From NCBI GenBank assembly GCA_964501335.1, contig CAZCTC010000012.1:62001-126000 (forward strand): a stretch of 64,000 bases of DNA, given 5' to 3'. The notes below the pieces were generated by a model. The model had not been told where the DNA came from. It worked only from the letters and a program-made list of their open reading frames with translations, and did no database searches. The stretch's first letter is position 1. Every line of letters starts with the position of its first letter. The translations under genes were made by a program, and so were the position numbers. The DNA is from CAZCTC01 sp964501335. Lineage in GTDB: Bacteria > Chloroflexota > Anaerolineae > B4-G1 > SLSP01. Below are positions 44,512 to 53,351 of the stretch, one piece after another.

Positions 44512-44637
44512 ATGAAAAAGCAATATGTCGTCATCTTGATCGTTGTTGTTGTGATTCTGGTGGGTGCTCTCTCCTGCCATCTCGCCGGCTCTGCTCTCGG
44601 CGGAATGGATATGAATAGCCTGCACGGTAGCTGGTAA
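44512..44637 (+). CDS. Small hydrophobic peptide (41 residues)
   Basis: A short frame beginning MKKQYVVILIVVVVILVGAL, then SCHLAGSALGGMDMNSLHGS W. It follows a reasonable ribosome site (gaaagga) and ends 15 bp before the next gene. The single hydrophobic stretch with a Cys after LSC could be a lipoprotein signal or a small membrane subunit, but the lipobox is imperfect. Probably co-transcribed with the following MacB-like transporter. Too short for family assignment. Confidence 0.55.
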   Translation: MKKQYVVILIVVVVILVGALSCHLAGSALGGMDMNSLHGSW

Positions 44638-44652
44638 AAGGAGTCGACAGCC

Positions 44653-45387
44653 ATGACACATTCATCCAATGCTCGACCCGAATCGGCCCGCCTCACGAAC
44701 GGGCCTTTAATTGAATTGCGGCAGGTCGTTAAAACCTATGCCACTGCTTCCGGTTCCTTCACAGCGCTTAAGCAGGTCGACCTTCAGGTCTCTGCCGGGG
44801 AATATATCGCCGTGGTCGGCCGTTCCGGCAGCGGTAAATCGACCCTGCTCAACATGCTTACCGGCATTGATCGCCCTACCGAAGGTGAAATCTACATCGA
44901 CGGCGCTGCGATCCATGGTTTTAAAGAAGGTCAGATGGCTTCCTGGCGTGGACGGACGATCGGAGTCGTTTTTCAGTTCTTTCAGCTGCTTCCGACGCTG
45001 ACCATTGTGGAAAATGTGCTCCTGCCGATGGATCTGCGCAATCTCTGGACTCCGCGTCAGCGCCGCGAGCGCGCCCTGCAGCTTCTGGAACAGGTCGGGG
45101 TGGCAGAACAGGCGGATAAACTCCCCTCGGCGCTTTCCGGAGGGCAACAGCAGCGGGCTGCGATTGCCCGTGCTCTGGCCAACGATCCCCCCATTCTGGT
45201 AGCCGATGAACCGACCGGCAATCTGGATTCGACTACCACCGAAGACATCTTCCGGCTCTTCGCCTCCTGGGCGGCCGCCGGCAAGACGGTACTCATCGTA
45301 ACGCACGAACGCGATATTGCCCGTCGGGTAGATCGCACGATCATGCTCGCCGATGGGGCGATTGTTCACGACGGCCCGACGGCTTAA
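44653..45387 (+). CDS. ABC transporter ATP-binding protein (MacB/LolD type)
   Basis: A 244-residue ATPase. Walker A GRSGSGKSTLLNMLTGIDRP, the group-specific VFQFFQLLPTLTIVENVLLPMD, signature LSGGQQQRAAIARAL, Walker B PILVADEPTGNLDS and VTHERDIARRVD are intact. This ATPase type works with FtsX/MacB permeases in lipoprotein or peptide export and mechanotransmission. The permease gene follows after 12 bp with aggagg. Confidence 0.93.
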   Translation: MTHSSNARPESARLTNGPLIELRQVVKTYATASGSFTALKQVDLQVSAGEYIAVVGRSGSGKSTLLNMLTGIDRPTEGEIYIDGAAIHGFKEGQMASWRGRTIGVVFQFFQLLPTLTIVENVLLPMDLRNLWTPRQRRERALQLLEQVGVAEQADKLPSALSGGQQQRAAIARALANDPPILVADEPTGNLDSTTTEDIFRLFASWAAAGKTVLIVTHERDIARRVDRTIMLADGAIVHDGPTA

Positions 45388-45399
45388 CAGGAGGATCGT

Positions 45400-47787
45400 A
45401 TGCACAGTCCACGTTGGTGGAAGGCTCTGCGCGATTTGTGGTTGAACAAGGCCCGGACAGCGCTGGTTATTCTGGCGATGACGATCGGGGTTTTCGGCAT
45501 CGGGATGGTGGTCGATGCCAACGCTATCTTGCAGCGCGAAATGGGCAAGAATTATTTCCGCACGACACCGGCTTCAGCGACAATTACAGTGGCTTCATTG
45601 GACGATGCTGCCGTACAGGCTGTGCGCGCTTTGCCTTCGATTGCCGAGGCGGAGGCGCGTCTTACTTTGATGGGGCGGATTCAAATCCGGCCGGATGAAT
45701 GGCGTCCGATCATGCTCTTTGTCGTGCGGGATTTCAACGATCTGCGGTTGGATACCTTCACGCCGGAAAAAGGCACCTGGCCTCCGGCTCGCGATGAGAT
45801 CCTGCTGGAAAGGGTGGCCCTCTCTCTCGCCGGGGCTGAGGTTGGCGATACTTTGGAGATTCGCATTCCGGGCGGAGAAACCCGGGCCCTCAAATTGGGC
45901 GGTACGGTCCATGCTCCGGGCTTGGCCCCTGCCTGGATGGAAGGGATGGCCTACGGTTTTATCACTGTCGATACCTTGACCGATCTGGGCGGGAAGCCAG
46001 AATTGAATGAATTAAAGATCCTGGTGGCTGAAAATCCGCTGGATCAGGCGGCGATCCGTGCGACGACGCTGGAGTTGAAAAGCCGGCTGGAGCAAAATGG
46101 CCTGTCAGTGGTGCGGATCGAGATTCCCAAACCTGGACAGCATCCTCATTTTACTCAAATGGCGACGCTGCTTTTCTTGCTGGAAGCATTTGGTTTGATG
46201 GCCTTGATTCTCAGCGGGGTATTGGTGGCCAATATGATTTCCGCGCTGCTGGCTCAACAGATTCGGGAGATTGGCGTGATGAAGGCCGTGGGAGCTGAGA
46301 CGACTCAAATCGCCGGCCTTTATCTGGGCATGGTTTTGGGATTGGGATTGGTGGCTTTGCTGATTGGAATGCCGATGGCGCTCGTCGGTGGGCGGGCTTA
46401 CGCGGCTTTTTCCGGGACGATGCTGAACTTTGTGATCTTTGATGATGCCGTTCCATTCGAGGTTTATGCTTTACAGGCCGCGGTCGGATTGTTGATGCCG
46501 TTAGGGGTGGCGCTTTATCCCATTCTGCGCGGCAGTCGAATTACCGTGCGCGAGGCCTTGAGCGATTATGGCGTGAATTCCAACGCCTTCGGGCGTTCTC
46601 CTTTTGATGAATGGTTGAGTCGGGCGCAGGGATTTTCCCGGCCCTTTCTGCTTTCGTTGCGGAATACCTTTCGGCAACGGGCTCGTCTGTTGCTTACCCT
46701 GGGGACGCTGGCGACCGGCGGGGCGGTCTTTATTGTGGCGATGAATGTGGGCGCTTCGATGGATAACACGGTGATCTCCAAATTCGATGTTACCCGTTAT
46801 GATTTGCAGATTCAGTTCAACCGCAATTATTCGGCGATGGAAGTTCAGTCGGCTCTGGCTGCTTTGCCTGGGGTGACTCAGGTGGAAAGCTGGGGCGGCG
46901 CTCGCGCGGCTCTGGTCTATGAAGACAAAACAACCGGCAATACCTTCAATATCGTGGCACCACCTTCGTCGACCCGCCTCTTTGCGGCTCTCCCGCTGGT
47001 CTCCGGTCGTTGGTTGGCTCCCGGCGAGGAAAAGGCTGTGGTGATCAATCAGATGTTGTGGAGCCGTGAGCCCGGTGTGGAGGTGGGCGATTTCATTCGT
47101 CTGCGTATCGAGGGACAGGAATCGACCTGGCAGGTGGTTGGAATCGCACAGGAGATGATGGCTTTGCCGACCGCCTATGTCAACGGCGAGTCCCTGTCTG
47201 CCGTCATGCAGGGGGATGGTCTGGCGCGCAATGCCGTAGTGGTCGCCGCGGAGCGAGATCCGCAATCGGTGGCGCTTCTGGCTCAAGCGGTGGAGTCCCG
47301 CCTGGCGAAAGGCGGCTTTGATGTGGGGACGCTCGTTCAACTGGCCGATCTGCGGGAATCCATTGAGAATCACCTTCTAATTATTGCTTCGTTGCTGGTG
47401 GTCATGTCTTTTCTGGTCGTCGTTGTCGGGGGATTGGGCCTGATGTCCACGATGAGTATCAATGTTTTAGAGCGCCGCCGGGAGATCGGCGTGTTGCGCG
47501 CGATCGGAGCCTCTACCCATGATGTGGTTCGAATTCTGGTGGCCGAGGGTGCTTTGATCGGACTGAGCAGCTGGATTCTGGCGCTGGTGCTTTCCTATCC
47601 GATCAGCATCTATCTCAGTTACAATTTCGGGATGATCTTTTTTGAGGCGCCGCTTCGCTTTGCTGTTTCGGTTGGGGGGATGGGAATCTGGTTGGTTCTG
47701 GCTATGGGTTTCGGTGCTCTTGCCAGTTTCTACCCGGCCTGGACTATTTCGCAGCGTCCAGTTCGCGAGGTGCTGGCTTACGAATGA
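45400..47787 (+). CDS. FtsX/MacB-type ABC permease
   Basis: A 795-residue permease. An N-terminal TM helix (residues about 18-38) precedes a large outer domain, then three TM helices around 255-380 (VLVANMISALLAQQIREIGVMKAVGA is cut by the usual FtsX signature), a second outer domain, and three more TMs near the C-terminus with MSINVLERRREIGVLRAIGA. This is two FtsX modules in one chain. With the preceding ATPase it forms a type VII (MacB-like) transporter. No membrane-fusion partner is adjacent. Confidence 0.88.
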   Translation: MHSPRWWKALRDLWLNKARTALVILAMTIGVFGIGMVVDANAILQREMGKNYFRTTPASATITVASLDDAAVQAVRALPSIAEAEARLTLMGRIQIRPDEWRPIMLFVVRDFNDLRLDTFTPEKGTWPPARDEILLERVALSLAGAEVGDTLEIRIPGGETRALKLGGTVHAPGLAPAWMEGMAYGFITVDTLTDLGGKPELNELKILVAENPLDQAAIRATTLELKSRLEQNGLSVVRIEIPKPGQHPHFTQMATLLFLLEAFGLMALILSGVLVANMISALLAQQIREIGVMKAVGAETTQIAGLYLGMVLGLGLVALLIGMPMALVGGRAYAAFSGTMLNFVIFDDAVPFEVYALQAAVGLLMPLGVALYPILRGSRITVREALSDYGVNSNAFGRSPFDEWLSRAQGFSRPFLLSLRNTFRQRARLLLTLGTLATGGAVFIVAMNVGASMDNTVISKFDVTRYDLQIQFNRNYSAMEVQSALAALPGVTQVESWGGARAALVYEDKTTGNTFNIVAPPSSTRLFAALPLVSGRWLAPGEEKAVVINQMLWSREPGVEVGDFIRLRIEGQESTWQVVGIAQEMMALPTAYVNGESLSAVMQGDGLARNAVVVAAERDPQSVALLAQAVESRLAKGGFDVGTLVQLADLRESIENHLLIIASLLVVMSFLVVVVGGLGLMSTMSINVLERRREIGVLRAIGASTHDVVRILVAEGALIGLSSWILALVLSYPISIYLSYNFGMIFFEAPLRFAVSVGGMGIWLVLAMGFGALASFYPAWTISQRPVREVLAYE

Positions 47788-47869
47788 ATTTTCTCTAATG
47801 GACCTCGAAGGGCCTCTTGTTTAACACTTCTTTAACACCTCTCCTCTACAATGCGGTCAGCTTCACAGG

Positions 47870-48052
47870 CAAAAACATTTCACCTGAACAGTAAGTCCGG
47901 AAAACGTGGGAGAAAAAAGCCTCGGTTGTCGCGCGCCTTTCAAGGCGCGCGACAACGCGAACAAAAAAATTCTCTCGCCCCCTCTCGCGCGTCGTATCCG
48001 GCCGAAAGAGAACCATTTGCGGGACATCATCAATACCAACCGCACAGGTCGA
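47870..48052 (+). repeat. Dispersed hairpin repeat, copy 15 (right end intact)
   Basis: ttcacaggcaaaaac start, agaaaaaagcc, hairpin 47925-47939/47942-47956 (arms GTTGTCGCGCGCCTT), linker, cctctcGCGCGTCGTATCC and ATTTGCGGGACA. The right end AACCGCACAGGTCGA (48038-48052) is perfect. Confidence 0.85.
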
Positions 48053-48225
48053 ATCTTTTGCCTGTGGAATAAGCCTGGAAAATAAGAGAAAGAAAAGCCC
48101 ATGTTTTCGGCGGCTTTCTGAAGCCGCCGAAAACATGAATAAAAAATTCTCTCTCCCCCTCCCTCCTGCGCGTCGTATTCGACCGGGAAAGAACCATTTG
48201 CGGGACGTAAAAATGCCCTCTGTAC
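48053..48225 (+). repeat. Dispersed hairpin repeat, copy 16 (tandem to copy 15)
   Basis: gaaaagccc, hairpin 48100-48116/48121-48137 (arms CATGTTTTCGGCGGCTT), linker, ctccctcctGCGCGTCGTATTC, gggaaagaaccATTTGCGGGACG, then gtacagatagaa. Copies 15 and 16 have nearly the same tail but unrelated hairpin arms. Confidence 0.85.
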
Positions 48226-48261
48226 AGATAGAAATCTTTTATATTCTTAGAGGAGAATCCC

Positions 48262-48603
48262 ATGGAACAGGCCGATAACATTGAGATCATCAATCAAAGC
48301 ACTGTCATTTTCCAATTCCGGGTTGTCTGGAAGATAAACGGCATCATCCAATATACCCGTTGGAGCCATGAAATTCATGCCGGACAGGAAGAATTGATAG
48401 CGCTGAATGGAAAAGGCTTTCTCTCTGGCGCGGAATGCTGGGTGCAGCTCAAACATGAGTTTTTAGGAATGAAGGATTTCCTGGAACCGGACATTCACTT
48501 CATCTATGAACCCAATTGCGGCAATACCATGGTCTACGGCGGATGCGGCACATCCAGTAATCTGACGGTCAATCCGGTTTCCGTGTTTTCGAACGCTTTC
48601 TGA
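48262..48603 (+). CDS. Unknown small protein
   Basis: A 113-residue soluble protein without signal peptide or TM helix. It looks beta-rich (IEIINQSTVIFQFRVVWKIN, AECWVQLKHEFLG) with a Cys- and Gly-containing end (NCGNTMVYGGCGTSSN). No family was recognised. It starts after agaggag. It lies alone between dispersed repeats; base composition is lower in GC than the neighbouring genes, hinting at acquisition. Confidence 0.55.
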   Translation: MEQADNIEIINQSTVIFQFRVVWKINGIIQYTRWSHEIHAGQEELIALNGKGFLSGAECWVQLKHEFLGMKDFLEPDIHFIYEPNCGNTMVYGGCGTSSNLTVNPVSVFSNAF

Positions 48604-48674
48604 AGTAGTAAATCATGGAAACAAAAAACATAGTACCGCATAATTTACTAAGATCGCACCACAAAAGCGCCGGG

Positions 48675-48822
48675 GATGCAGAGAGAAAAATTTATGTTTT
48701 CGCGGGCTTTCTGAAGCCCGCGAAAACATAAACAAAAAACTCTCTCCCCCCATCCAGCGCGGCGCTTTTTACCAAACAAAGGCTTTTTGTGGGATGTTAA
48801 AATGCCTACCGCCCAGGTCGAA
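48675..48822 (+). repeat. Dispersed hairpin repeat, copy 17
   Basis: gagagaaaaa, hairpin 48693-48709/48714-48730 (arms TATGTTTTCGCGGGCTT), linker, catccaGCGCGGCGCTTTTTACC and TTTGTGGGATG, then a right end ACCGCCCAGGTCGAA (48808-48822). Confidence 0.8.
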
Positions 48823-48876
48823 GCGGAGTTGCTTTTGCGGTACTGCCAAAATTCTTTCCTGATTTCATTTTTGCGC

Positions 48877-48882
48877 TATCAT
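48877..48882 (+). promoter_or_regulatory. Possible -10 of the hybrid regulator gene
   Basis: TATCAT is followed by a 43-bp leader to the start at 48926. The upstream ATG at 48881 overlaps this box, which argues for the later start. No strong -35. Confidence 0.3.
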
Positions 48883-48925
48883 GGGGGCTGTCTCCAGATC
48901 AAATTCAAGGACCCATGAGCGCTGC

Positions 48926-51900
48926 ATGTCAAAACACTCACCCACCATCGGTTTGTTCGTCCCCAGTATTGCTACCTATGACCTGTGGCGTGGGGTAACC
49001 CGCGCCGCTCAAAAGCGCAATGCCGGCCTTTACAGCTTTGTGGGTCTTCGCTTTCGTGATGCCCGGCAGTTCAATGCTCAGGCCAATGCCGTCTATGACC
49101 TGGCCATTGCCTCCCGTCTTGATGGATTGGTCATCTGGACCTCTTCGGTAGGCAACAATGTCGGCCCCGAAGGCATGCTTGAATTCTGCCGTCGCTATGC
49201 TCCCTTGCCGATTGTCGGCATCGGCATGGTGATGCCGGGCCTTCCCAGCGTGATCCTCGACAGTTACCAGGGCGTTTACGACGGTGTGACTCATTTGATC
49301 GAGGTTCACGGCTGCCGACGGATTGCCTTTATCCGCGGGATTGCCGGCCATTTCGGGGCCGAAGAGCGTTATCGCGCCTACCGCGATGTCCTCGCAGCGC
49401 ATGGCCTTGATTATGATCCGGCGCTGGTCTCTGAGCCTTCGGATTGGGACCCTGAATGGGGCGGCGAAGCGATCCGTGAATTTCTCGACCGCCGCCGGGT
49501 GCAGTTTGACGGACTTGCCGGCGCCGGCGACGATCTCGTTACCGGCGCGATCCAGGCCTTGCAGGAGCGCGGCATCTCTGTCCCCAATCGTGTCGCCGCT
49601 GTCGGTTTTAACGACTCGCCCCTCAGCCGTATTGTCTCCCCTCCTTTGACGACGGCCCCCATCCGTATGTATCGTCTCGGCCATACTGCGGTGGATCTCT
49701 TGCTTGATTGGCTGGACGGCACGCCGCCCCCGCCGGTTGTCCGCCTTCCTACCCGGTTGATCGTCCGCCAGTCCTGCGGCTGCGTCGATCCTATCGTCGA
49801 ACGGGCGGCTATTCCGCCGGCATTGGTGGGATCAGCGTTGGAACCTGGCTTTTCGGCGGTGCCGCAGGCTGAAGTCTTTGCCCGTTTCCAGGCCGGATTG
49901 GAAGCCATGGAGATCAGCGATGAGCCGCTGGGCCGCCTCTTCCAGGCCTTGGTGCGTGACCTGGACGATCCCGCGGGCGGCGGAAATTTCCTCGCTGTTA
50001 TGGATCAGATCCTGCGCGAGACCGAATCTCAAGAGGGCAGCCTGCTGGCATGGCAGGATGTCGTCTCTGAATTACGCCGTTGTCTGGTCCCCTACCTTGC
50101 GCCCAACTCTCCGCAGCTCATCCGTATGGAAAACCGGATCGCCCAGGCCCGTCTGGCAATCAGCGCTTTTGCCCGCCGTGCCCAGGCCTATCAAACCTGG
50201 CTCTCCGATCAGCGCACGGAACGCCTGCACCGCCTGGATCGCACGCTCGTTACTGTTACGGGAATCCAGGAATTGCTCAATGTATTGATTGCCGAGCTGC
50301 CGGCGCTCGGAATTCCCGGCTGTTATCTCTCGCTTTACGATGATCCTCAGAATCCTGCTGCCGGCGCTCACCTGTACCTTGCTTATAATACCGGGGGACT
50401 GATTCCTTTGCCCGCGGAAGGCCTCCCATTTGTCCCTTCCGAGTTGATCCCCGACATCCTTCTTGCCGCCCCCGGCCCCTGTTATCGCGTGATCGAGTCG
50501 TTGCACTTCCGCGATGAGAAACTCGGCTTTGTGATCTTCGATGTCGGCGCGCCGGAAGGCGGCGTTTACGATCTGTTGGCGGTGCAGATCAGCAGCGCAT
50601 TGAAGGGCGCTCTTTTATGGGTCAAGAATATCCGCCTTTATCAGGAAGCTCTCGAAGCGCAGGAGGAGGCCCGGGAAGCCGACCGCTTGAAAGGCCGTTT
50701 TCTTTCGATGGTCAGCCATGAATTGCGCACGCCGCTCAGTCTGCTCGTCGGCTTGAGTGAAATGTTGCTCCAGGAAGAGACGCTGGGCAAGCTCTCTCTC
50801 CCCGCGCCTTACCGTCAGGATCTCGCCCGTATCCATGTCAGCGCCCAACAGCTCGACGGTCTGATCCGCGATGTGTTGGATCTCACGCTCAGTCAGGTCG
50901 GCCAGTTGCGATTGGTCAGGAAACCGGTCCATTTAGGCGATGTACTGGAATCGGTGGCCATGGTCGGCGAGCAACTGGCCCGGGAAAAGGGATTGGACTG
51001 GCACGTTGATTTGCCGCCTTCCCTGCCCTGGGTGATGGGGGACCGGATTCGTTTACAGCAGGTCGCGCTCAATCTCGTGAACAACGCCGTTAAGTTCACG
51101 CCGCGCGGCTCGGTGCGTTTGGCAGCCGAGGTCAGCGACGACGAAGTGACGATTCGGATCTACGATACCGGCATCGGAGTTCCACCGGAGGAACAGAAGC
51201 GAATTTTCGACGAGTTCCGTCAGTCGGAATGGTCGGCTTCCAAAGGTTACGGCGGTCTCGGCATTGGATTGGCGCTCTGTTGCCAGCTGGTTGAGTTGCA
51301 TGAAGGGCGGATCGGCGTGGAATCATCCGGGGCTGAGGCGGGCGGCTCGATGTTTTACTTCACCCTTCCTGTTTTGTCCGGCTGGGGCAATCCGGAACCC
51401 GGAGTCGTGGGACGCGGACGCATGGTTCTGGTTTTGGCCGGGCCCGGCGGTGAGGGGCGGGAGTTGCTTCTGCCTTTGCGTCAGTCGGGTTTCACCGCGG
51501 AGGCCCTGGAACTCGATCCCGATAACGTCTGGGTCGCCCGGATTGCGGCGCAGCTTCCCGGCGTTGTGATTCTCGATGCCCGGCTGGCCTTGCAATATGG
51601 CTGGGCTGCTATGACCGCTCTGAAAAATGATCCCGTTACCGCCGATATCCCCGTGCTTTTCCTCTCGCTTTCCGAAAATCAGGAACGGGGCGCGGCGCTT
51701 GCTCTGGATTATCTGACCAAACCTCTGGACACAGCCACGCTTGTCGATGTTTTGCACCGTCAGGGATTGACCTGGGAGGAGAACGAAGCCGGTTATAAGG
51801 TCGTTCTCGTCGTGGACGATGAGTCCGGCATCCGCGATGTCCATGCCCGCATGGTGCAATCCCAGCTGCCGCGCTGCCGGGTCTTGCAGGCCGCCAACGG

Positions 51901-52519
51901 TCGCGAGGCTTTGGAAATTATGCAGCGCGCTCGCCCCGATTTAATCCTGCTCGATCTGGTCATGCCCGAGGTCGACGGTTTCGGCGTCCTGGAAGCCATG
52001 CACAGCAGCTCGACGCTGCGCGATATCCCCGTGATTGTCTTGACGGCTAAGACCTTAACTGAAAGCGATATGGTGCGCCTCAATCAGGGAGTCACGGCGG
52101 TCTTGCAGAAAGGCCTCTTCAGCATCGAAGAGACTCTGGTTCAGGTCGGCGAGGCGTTGGAACGTGGCTGGGGAGCCGGCGGTGAAGCTCAACAGATCGC
52201 CCGTAGAGTGATGGCTTACATCCACGAGCATTACGAAGAGCCGCTTACCCGCGAAGAGCTGGCGGCCTATGCCGGGGTCGGCGAACGTCACCTCAATCGC
52301 TGCTTCCGCCGGGAAACCGGCATGGCGCCTACTACTTATTTGATCCGCTATCGGCTCAAACTGGCCAAAACTCTCCTGGAAAAGGGCGAACTCAGTGTGG
52401 CGGAGATCGCTCTGGCAGTCGGATTCTCGGACAGCAACTATTTTGCCCGCATCTTTCGCCGGGAGATTGGCGTTGCTCCCGGCGCTTACAAGCGCGGCGA
52501 GCGTTTGTCCGAGCCGTGA
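48926..52519 (+). CDS. Single-chain regulator: LacI-type sugar sensor, histidine kinase, two receivers, AraC HTH
   Basis: A protein of 1197 residues with no TM helix. Residues 1-290 are a LacI/GalR-type periplasmic-binding domain (TIGLFVPSIATYDLWRGV ... VAAVGFNDSPLSRIVSPPLTT) but the LacI helix-turn-helix is missing. A linker domain, perhaps GAF-like, follows. The kinase has FLSMVSHELRTPLSLLVGLS with His598 and an intact ATPase domain (VNNAVKFTPRG, YDTGIGVPPEEQ, GLGIGLALC). Receiver 1 (about 835-950) is divergent, with Asp884 in VVILDARLAL. Receiver 2 has a clean acceptor, Asp1010 in LILLDLVMPEVDG. An AraC HTH (LAAYAGVGERHLNRCFRRE ... FSDSNYFARIFRREIG) ends it. A start at 48881 would add 15 residues. 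Probably controls the pectin module downstream (inference). Confidence 0.88.
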   Translation: MSKHSPTIGLFVPSIATYDLWRGVTRAAQKRNAGLYSFVGLRFRDARQFNAQANAVYDLAIASRLDGLVIWTSSVGNNVGPEGMLEFCRRYAPLPIVGIGMVMPGLPSVILDSYQGVYDGVTHLIEVHGCRRIAFIRGIAGHFGAEERYRAYRDVLAAHGLDYDPALVSEPSDWDPEWGGEAIREFLDRRRVQFDGLAGAGDDLVTGAIQALQERGISVPNRVAAVGFNDSPLSRIVSPPLTTAPIRMYRLGHTAVDLLLDWLDGTPPPPVVRLPTRLIVRQSCGCVDPIVERAAIPPALVGSALEPGFSAVPQAEVFARFQAGLEAMEISDEPLGRLFQALVRDLDDPAGGGNFLAVMDQILRETESQEGSLLAWQDVVSELRRCLVPYLAPNSPQLIRMENRIAQARLAISAFARRAQAYQTWLSDQRTERLHRLDRTLVTVTGIQELLNVLIAELPALGIPGCYLSLYDDPQNPAAGAHLYLAYNTGGLIPLPAEGLPFVPSELIPDILLAAPGPCYRVIESLHFRDEKLGFVIFDVGAPEGGVYDLLAVQISSALKGALLWVKNIRLYQEALEAQEEAREADRLKGRFLSMVSHELRTPLSLLVGLSEMLLQEETLGKLSLPAPYRQDLARIHVSAQQLDGLIRDVLDLTLSQVGQLRLVRKPVHLGDVLESVAMVGEQLAREKGLDWHVDLPPSLPWVMGDRIRLQQVALNLVNNAVKFTPRGSVRLAAEVSDDEVTIRIYDTGIGVPPEEQKRIFDEFRQSEWSASKGYGGLGIGLALCCQLVELHEGRIGVESSGAEAGGSMFYFTLPVLSGWGNPEPGVVGRGRMVLVLAGPGGEGRELLLPLRQSGFTAEALELDPDNVWVARIAAQLPGVVILDARLALQYGWAAMTALKNDPVTADIPVLFLSLSENQERGAALALDYLTKPLDTATLVDVLHRQGLTWEENEAGYKVVLVVDDESGIRDVHARMVQSQLPRCRVLQAANGREALEIMQRARPDLILLDLVMPEVDGFGVLEAMHSSSTLRDIPVIVLTAKTLTESDMVRLNQGVTAVLQKGLFSIEETLVQVGEALERGWGAGGEAQQIARRVMAYIHEHYEEPLTREELAAYAGVGERHLNRCFRRETGMAPTTYLIRYRLKLAKTLLEKGELSVAEIALAVGFSDSNYFARIFRREIGVAPGAYKRGERLSEP

Positions 52520-52546
52520 GCGGTAAATTATAAGGAGGCAATCACG

Positions 52547-52963
52547 ATGAACCTGAATGTCAAGCGAGCGCTTGCGGTGGTCAGTACGTTATTGTTGTGG
52601 GGGATGCTTTTTTTGTTGGCTTTATTAGTTATCTTGGAAGATCGTACTTTAGTTCTTTATTATGTCCCTGTTTTTGTCATGGGCGTGATGATCTGCAGCG
52701 TGATGTTGTTGGCGGCCGCAACCCGATTCCTTTCCAATTTTATCTCGACGGGAGTGATGACGGCCATTAATAGCCTTCTGTTTTTTTCATTTATCGGTCT
52801 TGGTATCTATACTGTTGTGGAGTATGCCGCTTTGTGGGTTGCTCCGCGCGATAGCCCTGAAATGCTCTTTTATGGGATAATACTGAGTTGGTTGGTTTCG
52901 GCCGTGGGATTGGGATTCAACGGCCTGTGGTTGACGATTCGATTGTTTCTGACCAAAGCATAG
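52547..52963 (+). CDS. Small four-TM membrane protein, unknown function
   Basis: A 138-residue protein with four hydrophobic segments (about 8-28, 36-58, 68-94 and 108-132). No family recognised. A strong ribosome site (aaggaggcaatc) precedes the start, 27 bp after the regulator gene, so the two are probably co-transcribed. It could be an accessory membrane factor of the regulator; nothing else supports that. Confidence 0.6.
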   Translation: MNLNVKRALAVVSTLLLWGMLFLLALLVILEDRTLVLYYVPVFVMGVMICSVMLLAAATRFLSNFISTGVMTAINSLLFFSFIGLGIYTVVEYAALWVAPRDSPEMLFYGIILSWLVSAVGLGFNGLWLTIRLFLTKA

Positions 52964-53012
52964 AAGAAATGATACACAGAGCGCTTCCATTGCTTCTCCT
53001 TTGAGGAGAATA

Positions 53013-53189
53013 GTGACTTCGGCGATACTTCAAGTGACTCCGCTGATACTTTCAGTGACTCTGATGACACTCTGAGTGACTCCGCTGATATTTTTAGTGA
53101 CTCCGATGACACTCTGAGTGACTCCGCTGATACTTTCCGTGACTCCGACGGCACTTTGAGTGACTCCGACGACACTCCGAGTGACTCCA
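53013..53189. repeat. 21-bp tandem repeat, eight units plus a partial
   Basis: Units start at 53013, 53034, 53055, 53076, 53097, 53118, 53139 and 53160, and a partial at 53181. Each reads like GTGACTCCGNTGANACTNTNA with scattered changes. Because 21 is divisible by three, every reverse-strand frame stays open and encodes heptapeptide repeats (for example SESLKVS), but no start site, ribosome site or family supports translation. Confidence 0.9.
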
Positions 53190-53197
53190 AAAGACCA

Positions 53198-53231
53198 TTT
53201 TTTCGCGCGCATTCTGATGCGCGCGAAAAAA
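53198..53231. repeat. Hairpin of the dispersed family (hairpin only)
   Basis: TTTTTTCGCGCGCAT (53198-53212) pairs with 53217-53231 around tctg, followed by tataaagataag. The conserved tail is missing. It abuts the 21-bp tandem array. Confidence 0.75.
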
Positions 53232-53351
53232 TATAAAGATAAGATGTCCCAATTGTGCTAAGAGAAGTCTTTCCTCTACTGGAATCCCCTCCCCGTTTTC
53301 CCTACAATAAGCACGTCGTTCAGGAAATCCCGACCGCTGAATGGGAGAACC

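Noticed and set aside
53013..53189. Possible CRISPR array
   Set aside because: Units are contiguous and degenerate along their whole length, with no constant repeat/unique spacer alternation and no cas genes.
52870..53212. Reverse-strand frames encoding SESLKVS-type heptapeptide repeats
   Set aside because: All reverse frames are open because the unit is 21 bp; no start site or homology supports a protein.
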